The notes below the pieces were generated by a model, which saw only the letters and a program-made list of their open reading frames with translations, was not told the origin of the DNA and did no database searches. The position numbers were made by a program, and so were the translations under genes. DNA of 42,495 bases from a virus: the IMG/VR virus record IMGVR_UViG_3300038678_000258, positions 1 to 42,495 of that record. One strand, written 5' to 3'. Of the stretch, positions 28,623 through 38,329 are shown in pieces. The stretch's first letter is position 1; each line of letters opens with the position of its first letter.

Positions 28623-29048
28623 CTACACCTCCTCTTGGTGCGGGTCGGTATCCGTTGGGTTTTCGATCAGCTTGAGCACGAATTCAACGGTCATGTCCGG
28701 GTTCAGCCGAACCGCAACGAAGTTAATGCCGAGTTCCTCGTCTTCCGGCACCTCCGGCGTCGGGATGATCGCCCCGGGGACGTTGTACATCGCTGTGGTG
28801 TACCCCGGGATCGGACGACCGGTCAGCTCGCTCCCGAACGCTACCGCGGTCGTGCTATCCTCCGGGTCGCTCATGCGCACCTGCTGCACGGTGATCGCGT
28901 TGGTGTCCAGGTCAAGGGCCCGTATGACCGCCCAACGGATGCCCGCCGCCTGGCCGCCCGACTCCTGGCGCTTGGGTTGGGTGAGTTCCGGGGCCGCCGG
29001 CCGCAATCGGGCTTGTCGGATACGTTCCCGGTCTGCGCGTCTGGTCAT
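28623..29048 (-). CDS. hypothetical tail-region protein, 141 aa
   Basis: The ATGA overlap with the preceding gene sets the start at 29048. A basic N-terminus (MTRRADRERIRQARLRPAAPE) leads into a beta-rich body (RALDLDTNAITVQQVRMSD, then NFVAVRLNPDMTVEFVLKLIE). Unrecognised. Probably a tail-tip or fibre component by position. Confidence 0.7.
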   Translation of the reverse strand: MTRRADRERIRQARLRPAAPELTQPKRQESGGQAAGIRWAVIRALDLDTNAITVQQVRMSDPEDSTTAVAFGSELTGRPIPGYTTAMYNVPGAIIPTPEVPEDEELGINFVAVRLNPDMTVEFVLKLIENPTDTDPHQEEV

Positions 29049-29806
29049 CGCAGCCCCCTCTCGTGCAGCCCGCTGCCCAGCCGAATAACGCCGTTCGCAG
29101 GCCCGTCGGCCCGGGCCGTCACGGGCTCGCTTATGAGCTTGTTCAGCTCGGCCTGCGGTAGTGCACTACGCGACCGCACTGCGAACGTCTTGACAGTGCC
29201 GTCGGCGTAACCCTCGCCGGTCGTAAACTCGTAGTCCTCCTGCTCGGGCAGGAAGTCCACGGTATCGAGCGCGCCCCCGTAGTCGATGACCCCCGCCGCG
29301 GTCCCCGCGTAAATCTCGAAATCGTTGGGCCAGTCGCCCTGGCCGGTTGGATCGTAGCGCCAGTAGACGATGAACTCACCATCGACCGTCGGTTCCACCC
29401 ACAAGTCCACGGGCCACGTCGGGAGGCCGGGGACAATGACGTCGTCGGTGCCGTCCATGTCGATGCGCACGGGAGGCGCCGCCTCCGAGACGTACCCGTT
29501 GCCGTCGGTTTTGACCGCAGTGTATTGCCAAGCGGTGTCGTTTCCATGTGGATATGCCGCCCGATGGCGCACCGCGCTCGATGAACTCGGGGCGTGCCTG
29601 ATGCCAACGGGATACCAGGGGCCCGGCTCATTGCCAGCGCCGGTCTCGAGCTGGCGACGGCTGGCGATCACCGTAGGCGCATCGATGAGGGGCCAACGCC
29701 GCCCCAGCGTCGCCATGTAGCCGAGCGTGCGCATCTCTTGCGTCAGGTCCCCGATCAGGAACGGGTCCCTGGTATCGCGCATCATTTGAATGGCTGCCGA
29801 TCCCAC
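29045..29806 (-). CDS. hypothetical tail-region protein, 253 aa
   Basis: The GTG at 29806 lies just after the previous stop, with GAGGG upstream. The centre is beta-strand-rich and tryptophan-containing (DLWVEPTVDGEFIVYWRYDP, then DFEIYAGTAAGVIDYGG), resembling Ig-like or fibronectin-like sandwich proteins of tails, though this is only a visual impression. It ends in a short helical and glycine-rich stretch. Confidence 0.7.
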   Translation of the reverse strand: MGSAAIQMMRDTRDPFLIGDLTQEMRTLGYMATLGRRWPLIDAPTVIASRRQLETGAGNEPGPWYPVGIRHAPSSSSAVRHRAAYPHGNDTAWQYTAVKTDGNGYVSEAAPPVRIDMDGTDDVIVPGLPTWPVDLWVEPTVDGEFIVYWRYDPTGQGDWPNDFEIYAGTAAGVIDYGGALDTVDFLPEQEDYEFTTGEGYADGTVKTFAVRSRSALPQAELNKLISEPVTARADGPANGVIRLGSGLHERGLR

Positions 29807-29809
29807 CTA

Positions 29810-30289
29810 TCAATCCCTCGTCATCGTGTGCACGTCAGCCGTAACGCCGCTATCGCTGATCGTGAATCGCTCGCTCGAGCCGTCGGCCTCTTTGACGGAC
29901 AGCTTACCATCGGCCAGTGTGACCGCCGACGTGTTGGACATCCGGGCCATCATGTCCTGAATGTCGCCGCCGACGATAAGGATGTTGCGCCCCCGGGCCT
30001 CCATCGTGGCCGCAGACTTGAATCGACCGCGGATCTCGCCATAGTTGACGTTGCACGTCGCTTGGGTGACCTCGGCATAATACGCACCCGCCGCCGCGGT
30101 GATCGCTTGCAGCACATCGATACCGGCATCCTGGTAGGCCGCGCCATCGATCGAAATCTGCGGCTGCCCGCCGGCCTCGCCGGCCTCCGGGGTAATGCCG
30201 TCCGCGGCATCGACGAGGTCGAAATAGATGTAGCGCAGGGCCGCCGTGCTCTCGTCTTTGCGGATGTAGCGAGGCCATTCTCCGTACAC
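29810..30289 (-). CDS. hypothetical tail-region protein, 159 aa
   Basis: A GTG start at 30289 is supported by AAGGAGCTGAGACG, the same leader found before the 6292 and 6509 genes. The protein begins MYGEWPRYIRKDESTAALRYI and contains an alanine-rich helix. It ends in a repetitive beta-like segment (ARMSNTSAVTLADGKLSVKEADG). Possible fibre or fibre-assembly protein. No family recognised. Confidence 0.7.
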   Translation of the reverse strand: MYGEWPRYIRKDESTAALRYIYFDLVDAADGITPEAGEAGGQPQISIDGAAYQDAGIDVLQAITAAAGAYYAEVTQATCNVNYGEIRGRFKSAATMEARGRNILIVGGDIQDMMARMSNTSAVTLADGKLSVKEADGSSERFTISDSGVTADVHTMTRD

Positions 30290-30300
30290 GTCTCAGCTCC

Positions 30301-31926
30301 TTACGGCTTGGCCGTGATGCCGACGTAGCCGTTGATGATGACCGTCAAGTCCAATGCGGCGCCCGTCTGTTCGCACTCGATCGTGATGTACGAGCCCGCG
30401 GCCACCGCGTGATCCTTCACGTTCGAGGTATCCTCCCGCGCGGCAGCGGCGATATTGATCATTTCATTCTGCGCGGCGAAGATCGAGAGACCGTCAACCT
30501 GCATGTCGATGATGCACGGGACACCAACGGGAACGCCGGCTGCGGTGACACGACCGGTGATGTTGTGGATCGTGAATGCGACCGGGCAATAGATTTCCTT
30601 CTCGTACACCTGGACGGCCAGGGCGCCTGCCTCGCGGAAAGTGCCCGGGTTGTACGGGATGCACCGGTCCTCGACAGCCGTCGTGACCAGCGAGCGGGCG
30701 GTGATGGGCAACCGGGTCAGCTCCACCCAGTGCGTGCCGTTGTGGATCAGGAAAAGCCGGTGATCCACAGTGTCCATCACGAAGTCGATGCCGTTCTGGA
30801 GATAGAATTCGTCGGCGCCGCCCCCGTGTATGACGTTGATCGTGTCGCCAACATCGGGAGCCAGAATCAGAACGTCGCCTTTAATGGTCCCGGTGCATGT
30901 GTCGAGATCGTCTTCGGCGCCAGCTTGCGCGGCGATCTCCATCATCGCGTTGTTGTAAGCGATCACCCCGGCGTTAATCGTCGTCACGCCAGCAGGCTGA
31001 ACCAGGTTGAACTCTCCTATGCTCTCCAAACGGTTACCGAGGACGTTGAGATCAGATAGGAGGCCCGTCACGTAATTCTGGCTGTCAAACAACACGACCC
31101 AGTTAGTGGCAGTGTGTTGAATGAAGGCGACGATTCCGGCGTTGTCTGCCGCGACGATATCAACCCCTGTGATGGGACATTCGATATTATCGGCGCCATC
31201 TATGAACGTGATAATGTTGAGACACCGGAATATCACGATTTGCCCGATCTTTGCAGCGTCGGGAACAATCGTATCGAGGTCATCGAATACCCCGCCCTGA
31301 CCGGTCAGCGTGTGGAAGCTTTGGGTCGGGGTGACACTCCCCGCTGCAATCGTCAGGTTCGTCGGATCGTTGAAGTCGAGCATCCCGACGTCTTCCAGGT
31401 CCTCGCCCGCCATGTCCACCGCCGCCCCCGCCGCAACGTTGTACCATAGCGACGTCCCCGCCGGGTCCCAGTTTTCCTTGAGCGCCGACACGATGCTCGT
31501 GATCGACCCGCCAACAGTCGTGACCACCGCGAGCTTGATGTGATCGCCCCCCGGCCAGGCCCCGCTGTTCTGCTCGACAACCTCGTTGACGTCGAAGTAC
31601 AGATAGCAGATGTCGTCGTCCGCGCAGACGAACTCCTCGTCGGGCAGCGTCAGCACGGCACCACCGAGCAGGGCGCGCGGCACGCCCTTGACGATGACGG
31701 TCAAGCCGGCCCCCTCCGGGGTCTTGTCGTACACGCACCCCTCGTTCATCGCCGCGAGAGCTTGCGACAGCTGCCACATCTGCTGAGTCAGTCGGGTCTT
31801 CAGCTTCGGGTTGTCGTTGTCGTCGATCTGAAAGGCGATGTAATCGACGCCGCTCCCATCATCCTTCAAACCATCCCGCAGCGCGTCGGCCATCGATTGG
31901 CTGATCGCCGGTAGGTCAACAGCCAT
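30301..31926 (-). CDS. tail protein (fibre or baseplate-like), 541 aa
   Basis: The ATG at 31926 has GGGAGTGCACTT upstream; the frame is open to 32118 but the extension lacks signals. The N-terminal segment (QSMADALRDGLKDDGSGVDYIAFQIDDND) is helical. It is followed by a long beta-rich body typical of fibre proteins, with repeated lines such as GDTINVIHGGGADEFYLQNGIDFVMD and HRLFLIHNGTHWVELT, and GALAVQVYEKEIYCPVAFTIH near the end. No enzymatic motif. Role inferred from composition and position. Confidence 0.65.
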   Translation of the reverse strand: MAVDLPAISQSMADALRDGLKDDGSGVDYIAFQIDDNDNPKLKTRLTQQMWQLSQALAAMNEGCVYDKTPEGAGLTVIVKGVPRALLGGAVLTLPDEEFVCADDDICYLYFDVNEVVEQNSGAWPGGDHIKLAVVTTVGGSITSIVSALKENWDPAGTSLWYNVAAGAAVDMAGEDLEDVGMLDFNDPTNLTIAAGSVTPTQSFHTLTGQGGVFDDLDTIVPDAAKIGQIVIFRCLNIITFIDGADNIECPITGVDIVAADNAGIVAFIQHTATNWVVLFDSQNYVTGLLSDLNVLGNRLESIGEFNLVQPAGVTTINAGVIAYNNAMMEIAAQAGAEDDLDTCTGTIKGDVLILAPDVGDTINVIHGGGADEFYLQNGIDFVMDTVDHRLFLIHNGTHWVELTRLPITARSLVTTAVEDRCIPYNPGTFREAGALAVQVYEKEIYCPVAFTIHNITGRVTAAGVPVGVPCIIDMQVDGLSIFAAQNEMINIAAAAREDTSNVKDHAVAAGSYITIECEQTGAALDLTVIINGYVGITAKP

Positions 31927-31951
31927 AAGTGCACTCCCACATAGTAGAATC

Positions 31952-32452
31952 CTAAAGGTCAAACGAGAAAGACAACTCCGGGCCGCCTCCCGTAATGACC
32001 GTCGAGCTGTATGCGAAATTCCGGACAGGACGCGGCTGAGTCCCGACCACGAAAACAGACTGTTCATCGGCTGCACCTCCCTGAGCGTTCCCGCCCGCGT
32101 CATAAGCCACGACCCCAAACTGGTAGACCCCCGCCCCTTGATTGACGCGCACGGGGACCGTCACGAATCGATTGTTGCCACCATACCCGCCAGGCTCGGC
32201 CCCGTATGGCCCCATGCCGTAGCCACCGGGCTCTGCCGATCGGACCCCGCCACCGTACGGACCCATGCCATAGGGTTCCATGCCGTAGCCGCGATGCTCA
32301 GGCGTGTCGCCGGAGACCTCGAAGCGCTGAGCGAGCAGCGGGCTGTCGTAATCGACGCTCCCATCACCCTGATCGGTGAACAGTTGCAGCGTAGTGCCCC
32401 ACTCCCAGTCGTCATCGACGGCCACCCGGACATTGACGCCGATCGTGCTCAT
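31952..32452 (-). CDS. Gly-Tyr-repeat tail protein, 166 aa
   Basis: The ATG at 32452 overlaps the stop of the 839-aa gene. A normal N-terminal part (NVRVAVDDDWEWGTTLQLFTD) gives way to a Gly/Tyr/Pro repeat (GYGMEPYGMGPYGGG, then GGYGMGPYGAEPGGYGG). A beta-rich C-terminus follows (FVTVPVRVNQGAGVYQFGVVAYD). The repeat resembles flexible or sticky linkers of fibre proteins. Function unknown. Confidence 0.7.
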   Translation of the reverse strand: MSTIGVNVRVAVDDDWEWGTTLQLFTDQGDGSVDYDSPLLAQRFEVSGDTPEHRGYGMEPYGMGPYGGGVRSAEPGGYGMGPYGAEPGGYGGNNRFVTVPVRVNQGAGVYQFGVVAYDAGGNAQGGAADEQSVFVVGTQPRPVRNFAYSSTVITGGGPELSFSFDL

Positions 32453-34968
32453 TCGGCACCGACCTCCGGGCGGTTGCGAAGGTCGCTGAGGATCACGCGC
32501 GTCTGCACGCTGCCCACATTGATCCACTGCACACGGACGACGCCCGGGTAGCGCTTCCAAGTGAACGCGAGCCCGGCGCATCCCGAGAAACTGTCGCCGA
32601 GCCGATACGTATCGGTCCGGAACCACGCGGTAAACGACCCGGCCACGGTCTGGCCCGACAGGTCCTTCACCAGCTGCCCGCCCAGGTCGTCGAGTGCATT
32701 CAGGTCGTCCCGGTTTTCGTACGCCGCCACGTCAGAATGCTGTATGTCCGCGCCCATGAACGAGTTACCGCCGTTCACCCCGCGCCGGAACCGTCTCACG
32801 TACTGATCGTGGCCCGTGTCCAGCGTCCTATGCCGTGTCCGCGGCCACGCGGCGCCCCGCTTGAACCGCATGGACGTCATCCGGCGATCGCCGTATACGC
32901 TGGCGGTCACCTGCACCCAAAAATGCCCGTCGATGAAAGCCCGCGTTGCCAGTCCACCCGTTGCATCGCCGTATGGTTCGTTCGGCCTCTCCCGGAAGGG
33001 CGGCGAATTATGCGGGTTGTCCTCGGTGAGTCTGATCGCCGCCCGGTCCGTGTCGATGATCGGCTGTGCGGCAAACGGGACCCACGCGTCATCGTCAGGC
33101 GCCGGAACCTGCGGATGGCCATCGGTATCGAGCAGCAGCTCGTCGTCATCGTCGCGCACCCCGAAATGGATTCGGACGATCGGACTGACGTCGGCTGTCG
33201 CCGTCGAGAATCGCCCGATCGTATTTTGGAACGGACGCCGTCGCGGCACCCAATCGCCGACGCCCGGAATGCCGAAAGACGCATCGCCGTGCCGTATGAA
33301 CCCGCCCCACGTGTTATCTTCGTACCACAGCCGCCAGTTGGCCGCCTGCGCGGTCTCGCGATTGTGATAGACGTCGTACTTCGCGGCGTCGTAGGGCCCC
33401 GTGGTCCGCCCGTAGCTGGTCGCGTGCGTGTAGTACTCGTCCGAGTCGGGGAAGATCCACAGCCGCATGATGTCCGCGTACAGGGCGTGCAGCAGGTGTT
33501 GGCCGTGGTGCACCGATATCGGGCGCCGCCCGCTGCCCTCATAGGCATCGACCGGGAATTCGTCGTCCCACCAGTCCTTGGCCGTCTGCGCTGCCTCAGA
33601 TCCACGCTCCAGGTTGTCGAGGTGGATGAACGGCAGCCAACCCGGCCGCAACAGGAACGACCCCTCCCACTGCGGCGTGCCCCCGTAGACGTGCACGTTG
33701 CTGACGTCTCGGTTGTCGAGCGTGAGCTGCGCGTTCCTCGCCGCGTTCGCATCGGCAATGTCCGATGTCGCGACGTTAGCGTAATCGGTCCATGGCGCGT
33801 CGCGCGGAAAATCATGCACCGCGGGCGTTCCCATGTTGCGGGCGATCGTCGGTGTTGCCGCGAGCGCCGCCGCATTGTCGATCACCGCCCATATCCGCAC
33901 GTAGTGATTGGCGGCGTAGCGGCTCCACAGCTCGCCGGGAATAGGGTCGGTGTCGATCGCAATCTCATAGTGCAGACCCGCGGTGCCGCACAGAAGGGCC
34001 AGCGCCGCGTCTACCGTCGTGCTCTGCACCGTGATGTCGTTGACGAGTTGCGTCCCGTACTCGATAAACGGGTCGTCAGATGACGTAGGTGGCTTCGTGG
34101 CCATCGATTGCGTGTCAAGCAGGAATTTATGCGCGTCGACTACCGCGTCACCATGCCAGGCACACCAAAAAAACAGCAACGCCCGCAGGGCCTGCCAGTA
34201 CGTCCAGTGCTGGGCCCCGGGCGCACCGTCCGTCGTCCACAGGTGGATCGGCTCGGTCACCACCCCCCCACCGCTGTCCGTCCCCGTCTGCATGTCGTAC
34301 GTCCTGGCCGAGCGGTTGGGCAGGCCGCGCGGGTTGAACGACGGGGACAGCGCGGTCACGAGCTGCGCGTCCGGCTTTTCCGGGTCCCACTCCTCGGTAG
34401 GCCGCCCCCGCATCCACCGGCCCGTCACCTGTGTGTCAGCGTGCGTGCGGAGATACTCCTGGCCCGCCGATAGGCTCTTGAACCGAAGGCCCTGCTGCTT
34501 GTCAGGCCACACGACTGAGTCGACCATCGCATAGCCTTCATGGTAAATCCGCGGCGGCACCCAACTCCCGGGGCCCTTGCCCCGACTGACGGTGCCGATG
34601 ATCCGAATCAGCCGAGATGGCCCAAAGACGGAGAGAAAATATGCCATATGCTGCGGTGCTTGTGGGCGGGGGGGGGCGTTGCCCTGCTGTTTTTGGAGGT
34701 CCAGGACGGGCATGGAGAGCGTAGCCGTGAAATCCTCACCGTCGATCGCCCAATCAATCTGGTTCCAGGTCAGGCCGGGGTACACGCGCCACGCCGGGCG
34801 CCCGCCCTCCCCTTCGACCTGCACGACGAGCCGCGCCGGGGTCGTCTGTAGCTGCCATGGTCCAGTACCGCGCGACTCCATCACCAGCCGCTCGGGGACC
34901 GTGCCCACCCTGTCGGCAGGCTTGGCCCCGCGCGGCGTGTTCAGTGATGTCCGGATTGCCGTCGGCAT
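32449..34968 (-). CDS. large tail-tip or baseplate-hub-like protein, 839 aa
   Basis: The longest gene of the window. It follows the tape-measure region by one gene, the usual place for tail-tip proteins. The sequence is mixed and rich in Trp, Asp and Arg (VYPGLTWNQIDWAIDGEDFTA, then TVDAALALLCGTAGLHYEIAID and WWDDEFPVDAYEGSGRR). No peptidase, lysozyme or known hub motif was seen. The ATG at 34968 has only a distant GGATGA. Assigned by size and position. Confidence 0.6.
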   Translation of the reverse strand: MPTAIRTSLNTPRGAKPADRVGTVPERLVMESRGTGPWQLQTTPARLVVQVEGEGGRPAWRVYPGLTWNQIDWAIDGEDFTATLSMPVLDLQKQQGNAPPRPQAPQHMAYFLSVFGPSRLIRIIGTVSRGKGPGSWVPPRIYHEGYAMVDSVVWPDKQQGLRFKSLSAGQEYLRTHADTQVTGRWMRGRPTEEWDPEKPDAQLVTALSPSFNPRGLPNRSARTYDMQTGTDSGGGVVTEPIHLWTTDGAPGAQHWTYWQALRALLFFWCAWHGDAVVDAHKFLLDTQSMATKPPTSSDDPFIEYGTQLVNDITVQSTTVDAALALLCGTAGLHYEIAIDTDPIPGELWSRYAANHYVRIWAVIDNAAALAATPTIARNMGTPAVHDFPRDAPWTDYANVATSDIADANAARNAQLTLDNRDVSNVHVYGGTPQWEGSFLLRPGWLPFIHLDNLERGSEAAQTAKDWWDDEFPVDAYEGSGRRPISVHHGQHLLHALYADIMRLWIFPDSDEYYTHATSYGRTTGPYDAAKYDVYHNRETAQAANWRLWYEDNTWGGFIRHGDASFGIPGVGDWVPRRRPFQNTIGRFSTATADVSPIVRIHFGVRDDDDELLLDTDGHPQVPAPDDDAWVPFAAQPIIDTDRAAIRLTEDNPHNSPPFRERPNEPYGDATGGLATRAFIDGHFWVQVTASVYGDRRMTSMRFKRGAAWPRTRHRTLDTGHDQYVRRFRRGVNGGNSFMGADIQHSDVAAYENRDDLNALDDLGGQLVKDLSGQTVAGSFTAWFRTDTYRLGDSFSGCAGLAFTWKRYPGVVRVQWINVGSVQTRVILSDLRNRPEVGAE

Positions 34969-34978
34969 TATCTGTGCG

Positions 34979-35464
34979 TCATCCGAGGTTCCTGAAAATG
35001 ACGGTCATGGGCAGTATGATCGTAAACGCCGAATACGACACCCTGCGAGCTTCGCCGAAATGATACCTCCACACCACGACCTTTGTGTGAATGATCGTAC
35101 CCGCCGGGCTGCGCAGTTGCGTCGGGGCCATGAGCGCGGGATTGACGGCGCTGCGTACGCCCGCCGCAATCGTTTGCCCAAATCGGACGCCAGACAGCCT
35201 CGATTGGATCGTCAGTAATCGCCCTTCGTTATCCACCCGCAACCGGCCCGCGTAGACGATGAACTGCCCTCGGTAGCCCAGGTCGTCGACGAATGCCACG
35301 CTCTGCTGAGTGAGTGCATGTTGGATTTTGGCGCCATCGGCAGGGGGGTCGCTTTTGCGGATCACCCAATTGGCCTCCCCCGCCATCCACAGGGCCCCGT
35401 TTTTCTGCCCGAAGTCCTGCACGGCCACGCCGTTGGTCCCACCGAACTCGTACTCGTTCGCCAT
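34979..35464 (-). CDS. tail protein downstream of the tape measure, 161 aa
   Basis: The ATG at 35464 overlaps the tape-measure stop (ATGA). The protein is beta-rich (VAVQDFGQKNGALWMAGEANWVI, then YRGQFIVYAGRLRVDNEGRLLTI) and could occupy the distal-tail slot that links tube and tip. The family was not recognised. Confidence 0.65.
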   Translation of the reverse strand: MANEYEFGGTNGVAVQDFGQKNGALWMAGEANWVIRKSDPPADGAKIQHALTQQSVAFVDDLGYRGQFIVYAGRLRVDNEGRLLTIQSRLSGVRFGQTIAAGVRSAVNPALMAPTQLRSPAGTIIHTKVVVWRYHFGEARRVSYSAFTIILPMTVIFRNLG

Positions 35465-36852
35465 CAGAACGCCCCCGCCCCCGTCGTTTCGCCATTGCTG
35501 CGAGCCGCTTCCTGGCTGGACAGGTCCGGGTACGTATTCTGGGAGTTGTCGATGTACTGGCCGATGTTTACGCCGCCGCGAGGCTCAACGGTGCCGCCCA
35601 GATCCCTGGTCAACGCATCCAACACCGGGTCGTCACTCGGGAGGTTCAACCGCGGCATCGGACCGAGGCTGCTGCTTCGTATGCCGGGGAGCGGGCCGCC
35701 GATCGTCTCGCCACCGCCGGATTGCAGACCCTCTATCGCCCGCTCCAACTCCACCTGCTCCACGGCTGTCATTTTCTCAGGACGGCCCTCGATTGTGCGG
35801 ATCTTGCGCGTTCCCTCCCATCCACGCCACGGATTCCACTGCCATGCGCCGCGCCGCGCCGCCCTGAACGTGTCTAAATCACCGCCCTGTTGCTGGATGC
35901 GTTGGGCTATCTGGGCGACATCCTCTTCTGATCGCCCAGGAAACTGAATGCGCAACTCAGCCCGCAAGTTCGCAGTCGTCCCCCCCACCTGCCGGGACTC
36001 CTGTCTCGCAGCCTCGCGTTGCTGCTTTTGGTACATCCGCTCCGCGCGGATGCGACTGGCCACCTTTTCCTGGTTCTGCCTGTTGACCCCAGCGATATAT
36101 TGCTCGCGCTGTCGCTCGCTCATCCGCGGGTCTAGGCCACCGCCGGCCAATCCCAGATCCATAGCTAAGCCAAAGCGGGCCTGAGTCTCAAGGTCAAGAC
36201 CAAGCCCGGCCGTCCCACCCGCTACAGCCGTAGCCGCCCCCGGGGAAACCCCATACTGGGCAACCATACCCCGCCGCCGCTTGGTCGCCCGCTCTACCTC
36301 TTGCGGAGTGAGCGCCGCGAACTGGCGACGGGCATCAGCTACCGCCCGGACGGCCTTGGCCTGCTCAGCAAACTCCTCCTTTTGTCGCCTGAGCTCATCG
36401 AGCAGTTTCTTCGCCGCCTCGGTAGCATCGTCGAACGCCTTGCCCATTGCCCGGACCGCCGCAACGATCGCCCAGAGGCCAAAGGCTAGCGCACCGCCAG
36501 CGCCGAGCAATTTAAGGGCGCGGGCGTTGCGCAAAACCGCGGCCCTTAGACGCCCAAAATGCTTGGTCAAGCTAGTAGCGGATGAGCCCAGCCCCTCGAC
36601 GATTTTGCGCGCGTGTATCCCCGCTGCTGCAAACTGGCCTAACCGCGGGCTGACGTTTGCGAGGATAGCAGCATAGGCCTCCGTGTTTGAATTGAGACCC
36701 TCCTGGGCCTCCGTGGCCTTGTCGGCAACCTTCGTCTGTCCCTCCGTCCCCTTCGTCAGATCCTTCTGCGCCGACTCGACGGACTTGAGGTCCTGGGCGG
36801 TTTTCTTCGCGCCCTTGGCTTGTACGTTGACGGTGAGGTCTTGCTTGGCCAT
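35464..36852 (-). CDS. tape measure protein (short)
   Basis: A 462-aa protein with the expected composition. The N-terminus (MAKQDLTVNVQAKGAKKTAQDL) is followed by long alanine/lysine/glutamine-rich helices and one hydrophobic segment (LLGAGGALAFGLWAIVAAVRAM, about residues 117-138). Charged coils (REQYIAGVNRQNQEKVASRIRAE) and a glycine-rich end come next. It is the only protein of this kind between tube and tip genes. Length predicts a tail of roughly 70 nm at 1.5 angstrom per residue, short for a siphovirus. Confidence 0.8.
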   Translation of the reverse strand: MAKQDLTVNVQAKGAKKTAQDLKSVESAQKDLTKGTEGQTKVADKATEAQEGLNSNTEAYAAILANVSPRLGQFAAAGIHARKIVEGLGSSATSLTKHFGRLRAAVLRNARALKLLGAGGALAFGLWAIVAAVRAMGKAFDDATEAAKKLLDELRRQKEEFAEQAKAVRAVADARRQFAALTPQEVERATKRRRGMVAQYGVSPGAATAVAGGTAGLGLDLETQARFGLAMDLGLAGGGLDPRMSERQREQYIAGVNRQNQEKVASRIRAERMYQKQQREAARQESRQVGGTTANLRAELRIQFPGRSEEDVAQIAQRIQQQGGDLDTFRAARRGAWQWNPWRGWEGTRKIRTIEGRPEKMTAVEQVELERAIEGLQSGGGETIGGPLPGIRSSSLGPMPRLNLPSDDPVLDALTRDLGGTVEPRGGVNIGQYIDNSQNTYPDLSSQEAARSNGETTGAGAF

Positions 36853-36857
36853 CGGTC

Positions 36858-37805
36858 CTACGCGGCTGCGAAGTTGATCAAGCGGTTCGCCGGGGTTGCA
36901 TCGTCAAGTGTCCGCAGCGCCCATGGGTCAGTTGCGTCTCGCCACTGACACTCGAAATCAAAGCTGTTCTCGGTGTACCCCCGGCCCGCGGTGCGTTGAC
37001 GGTTCAACAGTTTCACATTCTGGAGCGTCAATATCTGGTCAGCCGTATTCCCCGCGCCGTCGAGGGTGACCGCCAGCGTGTCCGTCGAAACACCGAACAC
37101 TACCTCGAGCGCCTTTGTGGCCAGGTCGTAGGTGAGTTCGGCGCTTTCGTCCTGCTCGTGCGTCACCAAACTACCGGTCACCGTAGACCAGCCGGTAAAG
37201 TCAGCCACGACCCCAACCGAATCGCCGTCCCAATCCTGGACCAGCCGCCCCCCCAGATTCAGATTCATCGACATCAAATGCCCGATGGATACCGCGTTGA
37301 GCATGACCGTGGTAGGTTTCCACAGTCGCGTGGGGAGATTGGCCGCGGGCGCGGCTTGGGTATTCAGGTAATTGACGTAATCGCTCCAAGACTCGTCTCC
37401 GTCCGTCCCGACAATCGCATCGAACGTCATTAGCCCGTAGGCCGACCGGGAAAAAGCCAACGACGCGGCATGGATGATAACCTTGGAGTTGGCGCCCCCC
37501 ACCGTGGTCTGGCCAAACGTAGCCAGACCCGACTCGTGTCCAAGCCATACGGCAGCAGCGGGCGCCGCGACCAAGAGCGGGACAAGTTGGGTCACGTCTG
37601 TCGAGACTGCCGACAATGTCGTACGCTCGCCGAGCCGGTCTACCGCTTCCGCACCCTGGGCCGCACCGGTCGTGCCTTCTCCGCTCGCCTCGTCGCGTAC
37701 GACCTCGGCATACTCCTGGACCAGGGTGATCGCGGACGCACCGCCGATGTCTTCCCCGTTGACTACCAGGGCCTCCACTTCCTCAAATATGCGTATGTTC
37801 GCCAT
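36858..37805 (-). CDS. tail tube protein (candidate)
   Basis: A 315-aa protein upstream of the tape measure. It is beta-rich with ALVVNGEDIGGASAITLVQEY at the start, KPTTVMLNAVSIGHLMSMNLNLGG in the middle and NSFDFECQWRDATDPWALRTLDDAT near the end. The position after the gp37-type protein and before the tape measure is that of major tail or tube proteins. No sheath gene accompanies it, which argues for a non-contractile tail. AAGGAATAGGCA precedes the start. Confidence 0.65.
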   Translation of the reverse strand: MANIRIFEEVEALVVNGEDIGGASAITLVQEYAEVVRDEASGEGTTGAAQGAEAVDRLGERTTLSAVSTDVTQLVPLLVAAPAAAVWLGHESGLATFGQTTVGGANSKVIIHAASLAFSRSAYGLMTFDAIVGTDGDESWSDYVNYLNTQAAPAANLPTRLWKPTTVMLNAVSIGHLMSMNLNLGGRLVQDWDGDSVGVVADFTGWSTVTGSLVTHEQDESAELTYDLATKALEVVFGVSTDTLAVTLDGAGNTADQILTLQNVKLLNRQRTAGRGYTENSFDFECQWRDATDPWALRTLDDATPANRLINFAAA

Positions 37806-37822
37806 TGCCTATTCCTTCACTC

Positions 37823-38329
37823 TCAGGCCGCCGCCGGCACATCGTCGATGTTGACACGGCATACCATGATTACAGACTTCGTCGCGTCCCAGGGCTGTTG
37901 TACGCCACCCCATACTGCCGGTTCGGTCGCCCGCCCGTTCGCAACCTGTGCGGGCTGCTTGTTGTGTATTGCGATATACAGCAGGTCTCGCAACCCGTTC
38001 GTACCGAGGGCCGTACCATCACCACGTCGCGTCTCGCCCTTGCCCCTGAGGTGTTGCACGCCGACGTAAATCTCGTAGACCGAACGGCGCTTCTGGTCTC
38101 CTGCCTCCAGATGCTCCGTGGTGTCATCGAGGAAACGGACGCGCGCAACGGGAGTGCGCTGACCGCCAATAATGTCTTCGGCTAGACTCGCCGCATTCTC
38201 GGCAATGCTTCCGTACCAGGGGACCGCGTCGGCACTGGCGAACACCGGGGAGGGGGCACCGATCGCCTGGATGGTCGTAACCAGCCAGTTCTCGGTTTTC
38301 GTGGCAATCGATTGATCGTCAGTCGCCAT
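37823..38329 (-). CDS. Mu gp37-like tail terminator (DUF1834-type)
   Basis: A 168-aa protein whose start overlaps the gpG-like stop (ATGA). The early part (TENWLVTTIQAIG) and the beta-rich middle (ARVRFLDDTTEHLEAGDQKRRSVYEIYVGVQHL) fit the small proteins encoded after gp36/gpG in Mu-like head-tail modules. These cap the tail or join it to the head. Assignment is mainly by order and size. Confidence 0.6.
   Translation of the reverse strand: MATDDQSIATKTENWLVTTIQAIGAPSPVFASADAVPWYGSIAENAASLAEDIIGGQRTPVARVRFLDDTTEHLEAGDQKRRSVYEIYVGVQHLRGKGETRRGDGTALGTNGLRDLLYIAIHNKQPAQVANGRATEPAVWGGVQQPWDATKSVIMVCRVNIDDVPAAA

Noticed and set aside
32737-34083. 448-codon plus-strand frame opposite the 839-aa tail gene
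   Set aside because: It is another antisense shadow: arginine- and valine-rich, isolated on the wrong strand within a continuous late operon.
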